Assembly (NCBI GenBank): GCA_020742395.1
Contig: DYWZ01000040.1
Location: 1-44,552, forward strand
Origin: Enterococcus columbae
GTDB lineage: Bacteria; Bacillota; Bacilli; Lactobacillales; Enterococcaceae
Reading direction: 5' to 3'
DNA: 44,552 nt
In this document: positions 1-8,874 of the stretch, piece after piece
Position numbering within the stretch: the stretch's first letter is position 1
Layout: every line of letters starts with the position of its first letter
Position numbers and translations under genes: made by a program
Notes under the pieces: generated by a model
The model's input: only the letters and a program-made list of their open reading frames with translations
Told to the model about the DNA's origin: nothing
Database searches by the model: none

Positions 1-232
1 CTTTGGCAGTATAAGATTTGTGAGGGAAGATTTTAATCCATACTTTCCCACCACGTTTCATGTAACGAGTCATAGCAATACGGGCTGCTTCGATTTGACG
101 GTTGGTAATCCAATGAGATTCAACTGCTTGCAAACCGTATTCACCAAATGTAATTTCCTTGCCGCCTTTAGCTTCCCCGCGCATTTTACCACGGAATTCA
201 CGACGGTGTTTTACACGTTTAGGTACTAACAT
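1..232 (-). CDS. rplP: 50S ribosomal protein L16 (partial, N-terminal part)
   Basis: The first 77 codons are present, starting with [19 protein letters not shown], which is the typical L16 N-terminus. The rest (L16 is usually about 144 residues) lies outside the window. L16 is a large-subunit protein that binds 23S rRNA near the A-site tRNA and helps assemble the peptidyl-transferase region. Its ATG lies 3 nt after the rpsC stop, and its ribosome-binding site (AAGGAGGG) is inside the last rpsC codons, so translation is probably coupled. It is the last visible gene of the S10 operon here, and the order rpsC-rplP is the universal one. Confidence 0.95.
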   Translation of the reverse strand, partial: MLVPKRVKHRREFRGKMRGEAKGGKEITFGEYGLQAVESHWITNRQIEAARIAMTRYMKRGGKVWIKIFPHKSYTAK

Positions 233-235
233 GTC

Positions 236-892
236 TTATTTCCCTCCTTTTTCAGTGTTTTTTTTGGTTGGAAGAACTTCTCCACGATAGATCCACACTT
301 TAACTCCTAGTTTTCCGTATGTTGTATCTGCTTCTTCCCATGCGTAGTCAATATCTGCACGCAATGTATGAAGTGGAACTGTTCCTTCAGAGTAGCCTTC
401 GCTACGAGCGATATCAGCACCGTTTAAACGACCTGATACTTGTGTTTTAATACCTTTAGCGCCTGAACGCATTGCGCGTTGGATCGCTTGTTTTTGTGCA
501 CGACGGAAAGCAACACGGTTTTCTAATTGACGTGCAATTCCTTCGCCGACTAATTTAGCATCTAAATCTGGTTTTTTGATTTCCACAATGTTGATGTGTA
601 CTCGTTTACCAGTTAATTTGTTTAATTCTTTACGTAGGTTTTCGACTTCAGCTCCGCCTTTACCGATAACCATACCTGGTTTAGCTGTGTGGATTGAAAC
701 GTTCACGCGATTTGCAGCGCGTTCGATTTCGATTGTTGACACAGCGGCATCAGCAAGTTTAGATGCGATAAATTTACGAATTTTTAAATCTTCGTGTAGA
801 AATTCAGCATACTCTTTTTCAGCATACCATTTTGCATCCCAGTCACGGATGATGCCTACACGCATTCCAATTGGATGTACTTTTTGACCCAC
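236..892 (-). CDS. rpsC: 30S ribosomal protein S3
   Basis: The protein has 218 residues, the usual length for Firmicutes. The N-terminus [15 protein letters not shown] is diagnostic. A type II KH RNA-binding domain carries the GMVIGKGG loop at residues 73-80, followed by the conserved S3 C-terminal domain ([14 protein letters not shown]). S3 sits in the head of the 30S subunit at the mRNA entry channel. The gene lies between rplV and rplP in the S10 operon, with a 13-nt spacer from rplV and a strong SD (AGGGAGGG-like) before the ATG. Nothing unusual was seen. Confidence 0.98.
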   Translation of the reverse strand: MGQKVHPIGMRVGIIRDWDAKWYAEKEYAEFLHEDLKIRKFIASKLADAAVSTIEIERAANRVNVSIHTAKPGMVIGKGGAEVENLRKELNKLTGKRVHINIVEIKKPDLDAKLVGEGIARQLENRVAFRRAQKQAIQRAMRSGAKGIKTQVSGRLNGADIARSEGYSEGTVPLHTLRADIDYAWEEADTTYGKLGVKVWIYRGEVLPTKKNTEKGGK

Positions 893-905
893 TGATTGTC
901 CCTCC

Positions 906-1253
906 TTATTTTTCTGATACGACTACCGTAATATGACTTGTACGTTTGTTGATTGGTGAAGCTGATCCTTTCGCACGTGGACGGAAACGTTTCATTGTTG
1001 GTCCTTCGTTTACGAAAGCTTCAGAAACGAATAAGTTTTCAACATCTAAGTCAAAATTATTTTCAGCATTCGCAATTGCTGACATCAATACTTTTTCAAT
1101 GATTCCAGCAGCTTTGTTTGGTGTAAATTTTAAGATTGCAATTGCTTCAGCAACGCTTTTTCCTCTAATTAAGTCGATAACTAAACGCGCTTTACGAGGA
1201 GATGTGCGTACTGTTTTAGCAGTTGCTTTAGCTGATGTAATTTGTTCTGCCAT
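906..1253 (-). CDS. rplV: 50S ribosomal protein L22
   Basis: The protein has 115 residues and matches L22 throughout ([19 protein letters not shown] near the N-terminus and the [18 protein letters not shown] end). The long beta-hairpin near residues 80-100 lines the polypeptide exit tunnel and is where macrolide-resistance insertions arise. No insertion or deletion is evident there. The gene lies between rpsS and rplV's usual partner rpsC in the S10 operon and is preceded by a GGGGAGGA-type ribosome-binding site. Confidence 0.98.
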   Translation of the reverse strand: MAEQITSAKATAKTVRTSPRKARLVIDLIRGKSVAEAIAILKFTPNKAAGIIEKVLMSAIANAENNFDLDVENLFVSEAFVNEGPTMKRFRPRAKGSASPINKRTSHITVVVSEK

Positions 1254-1273
1254 TTGTATATCCTCCCCTCAGA

Positions 1274-1552
1274 CTAACGTTTTGTTTTCTTATCGTCAGC
1301 TGCGTGGCCACGATAAGTTCTTGTTGGTGCAAATTCACCTAATTTATGTCCTACCATGTCTTCTTGAATGTAAACAGGCACGTGTTTACGTCCATCATAC
1401 ACAGCGATTGTGAATCCAACAAAACTTGGGAAGATTGTAGAACGACGAGACCAAGTTTTGATTACTTTTTTCTTTTCAACACCTTGTTGTGCTTCGACCT
1501 TTTTCATCAAATGGTCATCGACAAAAGGTCCTTTCTTTAAGCTACGACCCAT
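1274..1552 (-). CDS. rpsS: 30S ribosomal protein S19
   Basis: The protein has 92 residues, full length, starting [19 protein letters not shown], which is diagnostic of S19. It contains the conserved [21 protein letters not shown] core. S19 binds 16S rRNA in the 30S head together with S13. It follows rplB after a 42-nt spacer and is preceded by GAGAGGAGG, a strong ribosome-binding site. Its position between rplB and rplV is the standard operon order. Confidence 0.98.
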   Translation of the reverse strand: MGRSLKKGPFVDDHLMKKVEAQQGVEKKKVIKTWSRRSTIFPSFVGFTIAVYDGRKHVPVYIQEDMVGHKLGEFAPTRTYRGHAADDKKTKR

Positions 1553-1594
1553 GGTGAACCTCCTCTCAAAATGTGCGACACATGGTCATAAAAA

Positions 1595-2428
1595 TTATTT
1601 AGTCTTACGACGACGAACGATAAGCTTATCTGATTTAGCTTTTTTGTTACGAGTTTTGAAGCCAAGAGCTGGTTGACCCCAAGGTGAAACTGGTGCTTTA
1701 CGTCCGATTGGGGCACGACCTTCACCACCACCGTGTGGGTGATCATTAGGGTTCATTACGCTACCACGAACAGTAGGACGTTTACGCATCCAACGAGCAC
1801 GACCGGCTTTACCAATGTTAATTAATTCGTGTTGTTCGTTACCAACAGCACCGATTGTTGCACGGCATGTTGCTAAGATCATACGAACTTCACCTGAGTT
1901 CAAACGGATAAGAACGTATTTACCTTCTTTACCTAATACTTGAGCACTTGTACCAGCTGAACGAATTAATTGTCCACCTTTACCAGGTTTTAATTCGATG
2001 TTGTGGATAACTGTACCAACTGGAATGTTTTCTAATGGTAAAGCATTACCCACTTTGATATCAGCTTCAGGACCAGAAACAACAGTCATGCCAACTTCTA
2101 GGCCTTTAGGTGCTAAGATATAAGTTTTTACTCCATCTTCGTAGTGCAATAACGCAATGTTTGCAGAACGGTTTGGATCGTATTCGATTGTTGCAACTTT
2201 AGCGACAACATTATCTTTGTTACGTTTGAAATCGATCAAACGGTATTGACGTTTGTGACCGCCACCTTGGTGACGTACAGTAATGCGTCCGTTGTTGTTA
2301 CGGCCAGCATTGTTTTTCAATGGCGCTAATAATGTTTTTTCTGGTTTTGATGTAGTAATTTCAGCAAAATCAGAAGAAGTCATATTACGACGACCATTTG
2401 AGGTAGGTTTGTACTTTTTAATCGCCAC
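1595..2428 (-). CDS. rplB: 50S ribosomal protein L2
   Basis: The protein has 277 residues, typical for L2. It begins [17 protein letters not shown] and contains the conserved [12 protein letters not shown] segment. The C-terminal [19 protein letters not shown] loop includes the histidine near the peptidyl-transferase centre that is conserved in all L2 proteins. L2 binds 23S rRNA and is needed for subunit association and peptide-bond formation. It sits between rplW and rpsS, in the standard order. Confidence 0.98.
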   Translation of the reverse strand: MAIKKYKPTSNGRRNMTSSDFAEITTSKPEKTLLAPLKNNAGRNNNGRITVRHQGGGHKRQYRLIDFKRNKDNVVAKVATIEYDPNRSANIALLHYEDGVKTYILAPKGLEVGMTVVSGPEADIKVGNALPLENIPVGTVIHNIELKPGKGGQLIRSAGTSAQVLGKEGKYVLIRLNSGEVRMILATCRATIGAVGNEQHELINIGKAGRARWMRKRPTVRGSVMNPNDHPHGGGEGRAPIGRKAPVSPWGQPALGFKTRNKKAKSDKLIVRRRKTK

Positions 2429-2467
2429 GTCTATTTCCCTCCTATTTTAACTTTCGTAATATTTGGC

Positions 2468-2755
2468 TTATTCAGCGCCAAATAATTCAATTGCTTTAGA
2501 ATCTTTTGTTAATGTCACAATTGCTTTGCGACGTTTGTTTGTATAACCTGCATATTTACCCATACGTTTGAATTTAGGACGTACGTTTACGATGTTTACT
2601 TCTTTAACTTTTACATCGAAAGCAGCTTCTACAGCTTGTTTTACTAATGTTTTGTTTGCACGAGTATCCACTTCAAAAGTGTATTTGTTCGCTTCCATAG
2701 CGTTCATAGACTTTTCAGTGATTACTGGACGTTTGATGACATCTAGTAAGTTCAT
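2468..2755 (-). CDS. rplW: 50S ribosomal protein L23
   Basis: The protein has 95 residues, beginning [17 protein letters not shown], the signature of L23. It has the conserved basic loop ([23 protein letters not shown]) that contacts domain III of 23S rRNA. L23 lies at the polypeptide exit and is the docking site for trigger factor and SRP. Its ATG overlaps the rplD stop codon by one base, indicating translational coupling within the S10 operon. Confidence 0.98.
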   Translation of the reverse strand: MNLLDVIKRPVITEKSMNAMEANKYTFEVDTRANKTLVKQAVEAAFDVKVKEVNIVNVRPKFKRMGKYAGYTNKRRKAIVTLTKDSKAIELFGAE

Positions 2756-3378
2756 TATGCAAGCACCTCCTCAATTTGAGTAAGAGCAGTTTGAGTTACT
2801 AATAATTTGTCATTTGATACAACATCAAGCACGCTTACGTTGTCAGAAGCAACTACGCTTACGTTTGGTAAGTTACGAGCTGATAAAGCAGCAAAGTCAT
2901 TACCTGGCTCTAATACTACTAATACTTTTGTATCAATTGATAAGTTAGCAAGAACTTGTTTAAATTCTTTAGTTTTTGGAGCTTCGAAGCTTAATGCATC
3001 TACAGCAACCAAGTTATTTGAAGCAACTTTTTCTGATAAAACAGATTTCATTGCTAAACGACGAACTTTTCTAGGAAGTTTGTAGCCGTATGAACGTGGT
3101 GTTGGTCCAAATACAACGCCACCTCCACGCCATTGTGGTGAACGAATAGAACCTTGACGTGCACGACCTGTTCCTTTTTGACGCCATGGTTTGCGTCCGC
3201 CACCGCTTACTGCGCTACGGTTTTTAACAGCGTGTGTACCTTGTCTTAATGAAGCACGTTGCATGATAACTGCATCAAATACAACACTTTCATTAGGTTC
3301 AATTCCAAAAATTTCTTCATTTAAAGTAATTTCGCCAATTTGGCTTCCATCTTGTTTAAATAATGCTACGTTTGGCAT
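2755..3378 (-). CDS. rplD: 50S ribosomal protein L4
   Basis: The protein has 207 residues, beginning [17 protein letters not shown]. The extended tunnel loop around residues 50-95 ([20 protein letters not shown], then [14 protein letters not shown]) is intact; substitutions there give macrolide resistance in other species, and none is obvious. L4 is an early 23S rRNA binder. In E. coli it also represses its own operon, which is not known for Firmicutes, and no obvious L4 target is visible in the leader. It overlaps rplW by one base. Confidence 0.98.
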   Translation of the reverse strand: MPNVALFKQDGSQIGEITLNEEIFGIEPNESVVFDAVIMQRASLRQGTHAVKNRSAVSGGGRKPWRQKGTGRARQGSIRSPQWRGGGVVFGPTPRSYGYKLPRKVRRLAMKSVLSEKVASNNLVAVDALSFEAPKTKEFKQVLANLSIDTKVLVVLEPGNDFAALSARNLPNVSVVASDNVSVLDVVSNDKLLVTQTALTQIEEVLA

Positions 3379-3406
3379 TCCTTAGTTCCTCCTTTCTTCC
3401 TATCTA

Positions 3407-4036
3407 TTATTTAGCCTTCACAGCTGATTTGATTGTAATCAATGATTTCTTCGCACCTGGCACGTTACCTTTGATTAAGATTACGTTACGTTCAGCATCT
3501 ACACGTACGATTTCAAGATTTTGAATTGTTACGCGGTTGCCTCCCATACGGCCAGCAAGGTGTTTATTCTTGAATACGCGGTTTGGTGCAACTGGACCCA
3601 TTGATCCAGGACGACGGTGGTAACGAGAACCGTGAGCCATTGGTCCGCGGCTTTGTCCGTGACGTTTGATTACGCCTTGGAATCCTTTACCTTTAGTTGT
3701 TCCTGTAACGTCAACGATGTCTCCAGCTTGGAACACATCCACTTTAATTTCTGATCCTACTTCTAAGCCCTCAAGCTCAACATCCTTGAATTCACGAATG
3801 AAGCGCTTAGGAGCCGTGTTTGCTTTTGCAACATGACCTTTCGCAGGTTTGTTAGACAAAACTTCGCGCATATCTTCAAAACCAACTTGAATTGCTTCAT
3901 AGCCGTCAGTTTCAACAGTTTTTACTTGTAATACTACGTTTGGAGTAGCTTCTACAACAGTAACTGGGATTAATTCTCCAGATTCAGTGAAGATTTGTGT
4001 CATTCCCACTTTTTTCCCTAAGATTCCTTTGGTCAT
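3407..4036 (-). CDS. rplC: 50S ribosomal protein L3
   Basis: The protein has 209 residues and starts [16 protein letters not shown], the classical L3 N-terminus. It contains the [20 protein letters not shown] extension that reaches the peptidyl-transferase centre. L3 starts 50S assembly together with L24. The gene lies between rpsJ and rplD with short spacers and a GGAGGTG ribosome-binding site, as expected for the second gene of the S10 operon. Confidence 0.98.
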   Translation of the reverse strand: MTKGILGKKVGMTQIFTESGELIPVTVVEATPNVVLQVKTVETDGYEAIQVGFEDMREVLSNKPAKGHVAKANTAPKRFIREFKDVELEGLEVGSEIKVDVFQAGDIVDVTGTTKGKGFQGVIKRHGQSRGPMAHGSRYHRRPGSMGPVAPNRVFKNKHLAGRMGGNRVTIQNLEIVRVDAERNVILIKGNVPGAKKSLITIKSAVKAK

Positions 4037-4063
4037 GATTACACCTCCATCTTAATTAATTGA

Positions 4064-4372
4064 TTATAGTTTGATTTCGATATTTACACCTGATGGTAAG
4101 TCAAGCTTCATTAAAGCATCAACTGTCTTTGGTGTTGGGTTCACAATGTCGATTAGACGTTTGTGTGTACGCATTTCGAATTGTTCGCGTGAATCTTTGT
4201 ATTTGTGAGTCGCACGAATAATTGTGTAAAGACTACGTTCTGTTGGTAATGGAATTGGACCAGATACGTCTGCTCCAGTTCTTTTTGCAGTTTCTACAAT
4301 TTTATCCGCAGATTGATCTAAAATACGATGTTCATACGCTTTTAAACGGATACGAATTTTTTGTTTTGCCAT
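4064..4372 (-). CDS. rpsJ: 30S ribosomal protein S10 / NusE
   Basis: The protein has 102 residues, full length, beginning [20 protein letters not shown] and containing the conserved [20 protein letters not shown] loop. S10 is part of the 30S head and also acts as NusE in transcription antitermination together with NusB. It is the first gene of the operon. A leader of about 160 nt separates it from the promoter at 4539-4567, and a GGAGGG ribosome-binding site precedes the ATG. Confidence 0.98.
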   Translation of the reverse strand: MAKQKIRIRLKAYEHRILDQSADKIVETAKRTGADVSGPIPLPTERSLYTIIRATHKYKDSREQFEMRTHKRLIDIVNPTPKTVDALMKLDLPSGVNIEIKL

Positions 4373-4538
4373 TTAGTTTCCCTCCTTCGCCTATTTTGAC
4401 AAGTAGACATAGCTCCACGAAAATTTTCCGTCACGCTCGACCATGGCAAAGCGTCCGGGCGTGTCGCAACCTCTCGTTTCTTAGCCAGCAGATTTTCTCT
4501 CTGCAAGTACCTTCATTTCTATGAACAGCACCTTTTTG

Positions 4539-4567
4539 ATTATAGTATATGTTTTGCGTTGACGCAA
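4539..4567 (-). promoter_or_regulatory. Sigma-A promoter of the S10 operon
   Basis: Reading the minus strand, TTGCGT (-35) and a perfect TATAAT (-10) are separated by 17 nt. Transcription would start near 4532 and give a leader of about 160 nt before rpsJ. The region between the promoter and rpsJ has GC-richer stretches able to fold, but no named riboswitch or r-protein leader was recognised. Confidence 0.8.
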
Positions 4568-4744
4568 GCCTTTTTTCTTGAAAATATGAAAAAAATGCTA
4601 GAAGTTTTCAAATTTATTTTGCTAACTACTTTTTTGACCTACTCTATAAAATTTTTTACTTCCTTTAACTAGAAATAATCGATATATTATAGTAGAAAAC
4701 TATTTTAACAACAATTTACACACTAGGATACTTTGGAGGATATT

Positions 4745-6166
4745 ATGTTTGAAATTGATCGCCAACACAATCAGCCGTATTATCAACAGATTATGCAAGA
4801 TATTATTAACGGAATTGAAGAAGGCACACTTGCTCCTGACGATTGCCTACCAGCAGAACGCAAGCTAGCTACCTTATACGGCGTCAATCGTTCAACGGTT
4901 GGGCGTGCCTTAGAAGAATTGGTCAGCTTAGGCTGGATTGAGCGGATTCCTGGTAGCAAAACTATTATCGCCAATAGTCGACTAGCCAATCGCCACACCC
5001 CTCATTTCCAATGGTCTAATCTGTTACTAAATCAATTAAATCGCGAAGATCCTTATGTTAGAGAATTAAAAACGTTACAATCGCATCCAGATAGTATCGA
5101 CTTATTTAGCGGCGACTTACCTTTAGATTTTATTCAAGACTTTCAAATTCCTAGTTATTCCTGGGAAAGCGTACTTGCTAAACAGCAACATCTAGCTAGC
5201 GATGGCTACAACGCACTCAAAACAACTATTCTTCAGCAACTTAAGCGTCAATTTCGTTTAGCTATCAAAAATGAAGAACTACTGGTCACATCTGGATCTA
5301 CACAAGGTATTTCACTGATATTTGATACCCTCTTACATCATGGAGATATGGTGGCAACTGAGGATCCTTCTTTTCTATTTTCACTGCCTTGGCTGGCATC
5401 CAATCAAATTCGTTTGCTTGGTGTTGAAATGGATCACGAAGGCATTCGTCCAGAGGCTTTAGTTGACTGTTTTAAGCAAAATAAAGTAAAACTACTTTAT
5501 CTTAATCCAGATTTTCAAAATCCTAGCACTTGTCAAATGTCGCTGAAGCGCCGGCAAGAGATTATCGCTATTTGTCAGGAATATCATGTTTTAATTATTG
5601 AAGATGATGTGTTCGGTGAATTAAATTTCCACTCACCCTTACCTCGTCTGAAAGAACTAGCGCCTGAACAGGTCGTTTACTTAGGTTCCCTTTCAAAAAT
5701 TTTTAGTTCAACCATCAAAATTGGTTGGCTTTGTGCGCCTAGACCTTTATTACAGTCTATTTTGCAAACCAAAAAAGATAGCGAACGTCATACTGATATC
5801 TTCGCTCAATTAATGGCCACCGCTGCACTAAGCGCAGATGATTATAATACAAAACAGCAAGTGCTTTTACACAAATTACAACAGCGTCAAGCTGAAACTT
5901 TGCAACTTTTGCAAACTTGGCAAGACGATTGGGCAGTTCAAGCGGTTAATGGTGGATTCTATCTTTATCTAACTTGGCAACATCAGCCTTTAAAACGCAA
6001 TGATTGGCAACTTTTTTTAAAACATAAATTATTAGTTGCACCAAGCTTTTTATATAGTAAAAACAAGCAAGCTTTCCGATTAAATTATGCACACTTATCC
6101 CCTACAGATAACCTTGCATTTAAAGAAAAATTTGCTAGCATCACAAATGAACTGAAAAAAGGCTAA
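4745..6166 (+). CDS. MocR/PdxR-type GntR regulator with aminotransferase-like domain
   Basis: The protein has 473 residues from the ATG at 4745. This start is chosen because GGAGGA (4735-4740) is correctly spaced before it; an upstream in-frame TTG would overlap that SD. Residues 1-75 form a GntR winged helix (PAERKLATLYGVNRSTVGRAL). The rest is a fold-type I aminotransferase domain with the PLP-binding lysine in SLSK (about Lys318) and EDDVFGEL before it. This is the MocR architecture, in which PLP acts as the sensed ligand. The next genes encode a pyridoxal kinase-like protein and an ECF substrate-binding protein, so a PdxR-like role in vitamin B6 salvage is inferred. A different MocR ligand system, such as GABA, is less likely given the neighbours. 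Confidence 0.85.
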   Translation: MFEIDRQHNQPYYQQIMQDIINGIEEGTLAPDDCLPAERKLATLYGVNRSTVGRALEELVSLGWIERIPGSKTIIANSRLANRHTPHFQWSNLLLNQLNREDPYVRELKTLQSHPDSIDLFSGDLPLDFIQDFQIPSYSWESVLAKQQHLASDGYNALKTTILQQLKRQFRLAIKNEELLVTSGSTQGISLIFDTLLHHGDMVATEDPSFLFSLPWLASNQIRLLGVEMDHEGIRPEALVDCFKQNKVKLLYLNPDFQNPSTCQMSLKRRQEIIAICQEYHVLIIEDDVFGELNFHSPLPRLKELAPEQVVYLGSLSKIFSSTIKIGWLCAPRPLLQSILQTKKDSERHTDIFAQLMATAALSADDYNTKQQVLLHKLQQRQAETLQLLQTWQDDWAVQAVNGGFYLYLTWQHQPLKRNDWQLFLKHKLLVAPSFLYSKNKQAFRLNYAHLSPTDNLAFKEKFASITNELKKG

Positions 6167-6169
6167 AAA

Positions 6170-6212
6170 AACCAATTGGTTGGTAAGAAATCAAACCAAT
6201 TGGTTCTTTTCA
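6170..6212 (+). terminator. Hairpin with repeated AACCAATTGGTT, terminator and possible operator
   Basis: AACCAATTGGTT occurs at 6170-6181 and again at 6194-6205, followed by CTTTTCATTT. Each copy is itself palindromic, so the two form a 12-bp stem with a 12-nt loop and are also direct repeats spaced 24 bp start to start. Position just after the regulator gene and the U-rich tail suggest an intrinsic terminator. MocR proteins bind direct repeats next to the -35 region, and the second copy lies just upstream of the pyridoxal kinase promoter, so an operator role is equally possible. Confidence 0.65.
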
Positions 6213-6234
6213 TTTAGGAAAACTCCATTATAAT
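6207..6234 (+). promoter_or_regulatory. Putative promoter of the pyridoxal kinase operon
   Basis: A perfect TATAAT lies at 6229-6234, with only a weak -35 candidate (TTTTCA, 6207-6212, 16-nt spacer). A strong -10 with a poor -35 directly downstream of a direct repeat is what would be expected of a promoter that needs an activator such as the MocR protein. The ribosome-binding site AAAGGAGG follows before the ATG at 6258. Confidence 0.55.
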
Positions 6235-6257
6235 CAATAAAAAAAGGAGGTTATTTT

Positions 6258-7097
6258 ATGGTTCAACAAGCCCTTACCATCGCAGGATCAGATTCAACTG
6301 GTGGCGCTGGCATACAAGCTGATTTAAAAACATTTGAGGAATTTGGCGTTTTTGGTTTTTCAACCATTACTTCAATCGTTACTATGGATGCAACAAAAGG
6401 TTGGCAACATCAAGTCCATTCAATAGATGGCGCCATTATTAAAGCCCAATTTTTAAGTGCGATTGCTAGCAAAAATATCGCTGCTGTAAAAACCGGGATG
6501 CTTGGTAACGCTGAGAATGCTGAATTAGTCGCGGAGTTACTAAGCTATTATCAATTTTCACATATCGTCATCGATCCGGTTATCGCTTGTAAAGGCACAG
6601 CTAATATTTTACAACCGGATGTCGTCCAACAATTAAAATACAAACTAATGCCTTTAGCTAGCATCACTACACCTAATTTAGTTGAAGCAGGTATTTTAGC
6701 TGAAATTGGCGATATTACTAATATTCAACAAATGAAATATGCCGCCAAACAAATTGCTTCCTTGGGCGCTAAGCAGGTGGTCATTAAAGGCGGTCATCGC
6801 TTAACCACTCAAGAGCAAGCCTGCGATTTATATTATGATGGTTCTGATTTTCACCTGCTACGGGCCTCTAAAATTCAAAAAGAAACTAATCACGGAGCTG
6901 GTTGTACTTTTTCAGCTGCCTTAACTGCCGCTTTGGCACTCAACTTTACTTATGAGCAAGCTGTTAAGATTGCTAAAGATTTCGTCCATCAAGCCATTAC
7001 AGACGGCCTATCCATCAATCCGTACGTTGGCCATGTATGGCACGGAGCCTATTTCGCTACTCAAAACAGAAAGGAACGATTACAAAATGCAAAATAA
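6258..7097 (+). CDS. ThiD-like pyridoxal/pyridoxine kinase
   Basis: The protein has 279 residues and belongs to the ribokinase-like ThiD/PdxK family. The N-terminal [18 protein letters not shown] motif and the C-terminal anion-hole signature [16 protein letters not shown], which contains the catalytic Cys-Thr region, are both clear. ThiD phosphorylates HMP/HMP-P in thiamine synthesis; one Firmicutes branch of the same family phosphorylates pyridoxal, pyridoxine and pyridoxamine. Linkage to a MocR regulator and to an ECF S component, and the absence of thiE/thiM here, favour the B6 role (inferred). It overlaps the next gene by 11 bp, indicating a two-gene operon. Confidence 0.85.
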   Translation: MVQQALTIAGSDSTGGAGIQADLKTFEEFGVFGFSTITSIVTMDATKGWQHQVHSIDGAIIKAQFLSAIASKNIAAVKTGMLGNAENAELVAELLSYYQFSHIVIDPVIACKGTANILQPDVVQQLKYKLMPLASITTPNLVEAGILAEIGDITNIQQMKYAAKQIASLGAKQVVIKGGHRLTTQEQACDLYYDGSDFHLLRASKIQKETNHGAGCTFSAALTAALALNFTYEQAVKIAKDFVHQAITDGLSINPYVGHVWHGAYFATQNRKERLQNAK

Positions 7098-7635
7098 AAC
7101 CATTGTTTCAATGACTTTAACTGCTTTATTTAGCGCACTAGTTTTTATCGGTACGACCATTAAAATTCCGTTACCTACTGGCGCTTTTGTCCATCTTGGG
7201 AATGCAATGTTTTTACTGGCAGTTTTATTAATCGGCTATTCAAAAGGAGCTATAGCCGGTAGCATCGGTTTTGCACTTTTTGATCTATTAAATGGTTATG
7301 CCACCGAAGCACCTTATTTTATCTTAGAATGTTTTATCGTGGGTGCTTTTAGCTATGGTGCAATCAAACTTTGCCGTACAAATGAGTTAAAATTACCGCA
7401 AATTATCTTTATCGGTGCAATGACCGGAATTGCTAAATTAGTCATGACTCAGTTAAAAAATTGGCTCTTTTTATTACTAAGTGGTGCAGGAACAAAACAG
7501 GCTTTTCTGGCTGCTAGCGTAAAATTACCTGCAACCTTGATTAATGTCTGCACAACTATCTTAATTGTCAGCCTACTGTATTTCCCAATCAGAAAATTAT
7601 TACTAAAACAAGGCCTTACGAGTATCCACCATTAA
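7087..7635 (+). CDS. ECF transporter S component, probable vitamin B6 precursor uptake
   Basis: The protein has 182 residues from the ATG at 7087, which overlaps the kinase stop and is preceded by AAGGAAC. The sequence is hydrophobic with about five or six membrane segments. It starts MTLTALFSALVFIGTTIKIPLP and contains AFVHLGNAMFLLAVLLIG, the pattern of ECF S components of the pyridoxine-like/DUF3816 group. S components bind the vitamin and share the EcfA/A'/T energising module encoded elsewhere. Substrate assignment to pyridoxine or pyridoxal rests on the operon partner and is inference. Co-translation with the kinase would trap the imported vitamer as its phosphate. Confidence 0.8.
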   Translation: MQNKTIVSMTLTALFSALVFIGTTIKIPLPTGAFVHLGNAMFLLAVLLIGYSKGAIAGSIGFALFDLLNGYATEAPYFILECFIVGAFSYGAIKLCRTNELKLPQIIFIGAMTGIAKLVMTQLKNWLFLLLSGAGTKQAFLAASVKLPATLINVCTTILIVSLLYFPIRKLLLKQGLTSIHH

Positions 7636-7637
7636 TG

Positions 7638-7678
7638 AAAATAAGCTAACCGATTAATCGTTTCGGTTAGCTTATTTT
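7638..7678. terminator. Bidirectional terminator between the ECF S gene and bsh
   Basis: A perfect 16-bp stem (AAAATAAGCTAACCGA at 7638-7653 paired with 7663-7678) has a 9-nt loop and runs of A and T on the two sides. It lies between two converging genes, so it can end both transcripts. Confidence 0.9.
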
Positions 7679-7697
7679 TGTTTTCTAAAATAATTAT

Positions 7698-8675
7698 TTA
7701 GGCATTTACAATATTAAATTGTTGTTCATTAATCAATGGGTAACAAGCCAAGGTTGCTCCATCTAAATTTTCTTTATGCATATCTACGCCGGTGATTTGA
7801 CTATTGTGATAACTACGATAATAAAAGACGCCTGTATCCATGTTGCAGCAGGAAGAATAAATGGTATGTTCATATTTTTCATTTCCTACATCACACAAGC
7901 CCATTTGTTGTTCAACAGACCCTAAAATATGGAAAAATTGACCAACACTTTCTGCCTCTGACTCACCAGAAACAGAATTCCATTTTGTAAAAGTTGCTTT
8001 GATGAAACGTGAACTAGAAGATAAATCACCAGGCAAGCCTAAGCCACCCATCCCACGACTATATACATCAAGATTCAATCCCTTAGCAAAGGTATCTGCA
8101 GGTGTTTTGGTAGACAACGAACGGTAATTGTTCAATTGAAAAACTTGTTGTTCAAATTGCGGATTGTTTGTTAACACGCCAATTGGATTATCATAAATTT
8201 TTAGTCCGTCTTTCACACATTCAATCACAATAGATTCTTGTTGATCAGACATCATCCAGTGTAAATCAGCCAAAGGTAATTCTGGACTAAAGTTGATTTT
8301 CACCAAATTGATGCGCGCTAATAAGTTTCTAGCTTCACTAACGTTTGCACAGCGTCCTAATAACCACGGAATAAGTTCAAAAGGCGTAATATTATCCTTA
8401 CCTTCAACATAAGGTTTATAATCAGCCAATCCCGCAAAGTTTAAACCGGCAATACTCAACCCTTTTTCGTTGGTCGCATCATAATAAAGCGGATAATTGT
8501 TGACTACAGTGGCAATACCAATAATTGCATAATGATTTTTTAAAGGAGCTTCCTTACGAAATTCAAATACATAATTTCTCGGAGTTACCACCACCTGCTC
8601 ACCATAAGAAATTTCATAGTCAAAATTCCGACCAAAATAGTGATTTTTTGTAGTATAAGTAATCGATGTACACAT
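7698..8675 (-). CDS. bsh: Choloylglycine (bile salt) hydrolase
   Basis: The protein has 325 residues of the Ntn-hydrolase family. The N-terminus MCTSITYTTKNHYFGRNFDYE gives the catalytic Cys2 after Met removal and the conserved Arg and Asp of GRNFD. The ATNEKGLSIAGLNFAG, IGVLTNNP, GLPGDLSSSSRF and DMHKENLDG blocks match bile salt hydrolases rather than penicillin V acylases. The enzyme removes glycine or taurine from conjugated bile salts in the cytoplasm. No signal peptide is seen, as usual. It is transcribed alone, with GGAGGAAAT before the ATG, and points to a gut-living host bacterium. Confidence 0.93.
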   Translation of the reverse strand: MCTSITYTTKNHYFGRNFDYEISYGEQVVVTPRNYVFEFRKEAPLKNHYAIIGIATVVNNYPLYYDATNEKGLSIAGLNFAGLADYKPYVEGKDNITPFELIPWLLGRCANVSEARNLLARINLVKINFSPELPLADLHWMMSDQQESIVIECVKDGLKIYDNPIGVLTNNPQFEQQVFQLNNYRSLSTKTPADTFAKGLNLDVYSRGMGGLGLPGDLSSSSRFIKATFTKWNSVSGESEAESVGQFFHILGSVEQQMGLCDVGNEKYEHTIYSSCCNMDTGVFYYRSYHNSQITGVDMHKENLDGATLACYPLINEQQFNIVNA

Positions 8676-8814
8676 AATATTTCCTCCAATACGTATTTAT
8701 TCATTGCTACACATTTATATTAGAAGAAAAGTATTTTTTTTACAAAAATTTGTCGGTTAATTTCCATAAAACTTTTTTATCTATCATTCGATTACTTTAA
8801 GATTACTAATAAAA

Positions 8815-8858
8815 AACCAAGTAAGCCTGTAATCATATCTACAGTTACTTACTTGGTT
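8815..8858 (-). terminator. Terminator of the chemotaxis receptor gene
   Basis: An 11-bp perfect stem (AACCAAGTAAG at 8815-8825 with 8848-8858) is followed on the minus strand by GGTTTTTTATT, a U-rich run. It lies just downstream of the stop codon of the receptor reading frame at 8875. Confidence 0.85.
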
Positions 8859-8874
8859 AGTCCGCTTTAATACC

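Noticed and set aside
4222..4524. 100-residue plus-strand frame over rpsJ and its leader
   Set aside because: It is antisense to rpsJ and its promoter region, with no ribosome-binding site and a composition unlike a real protein.
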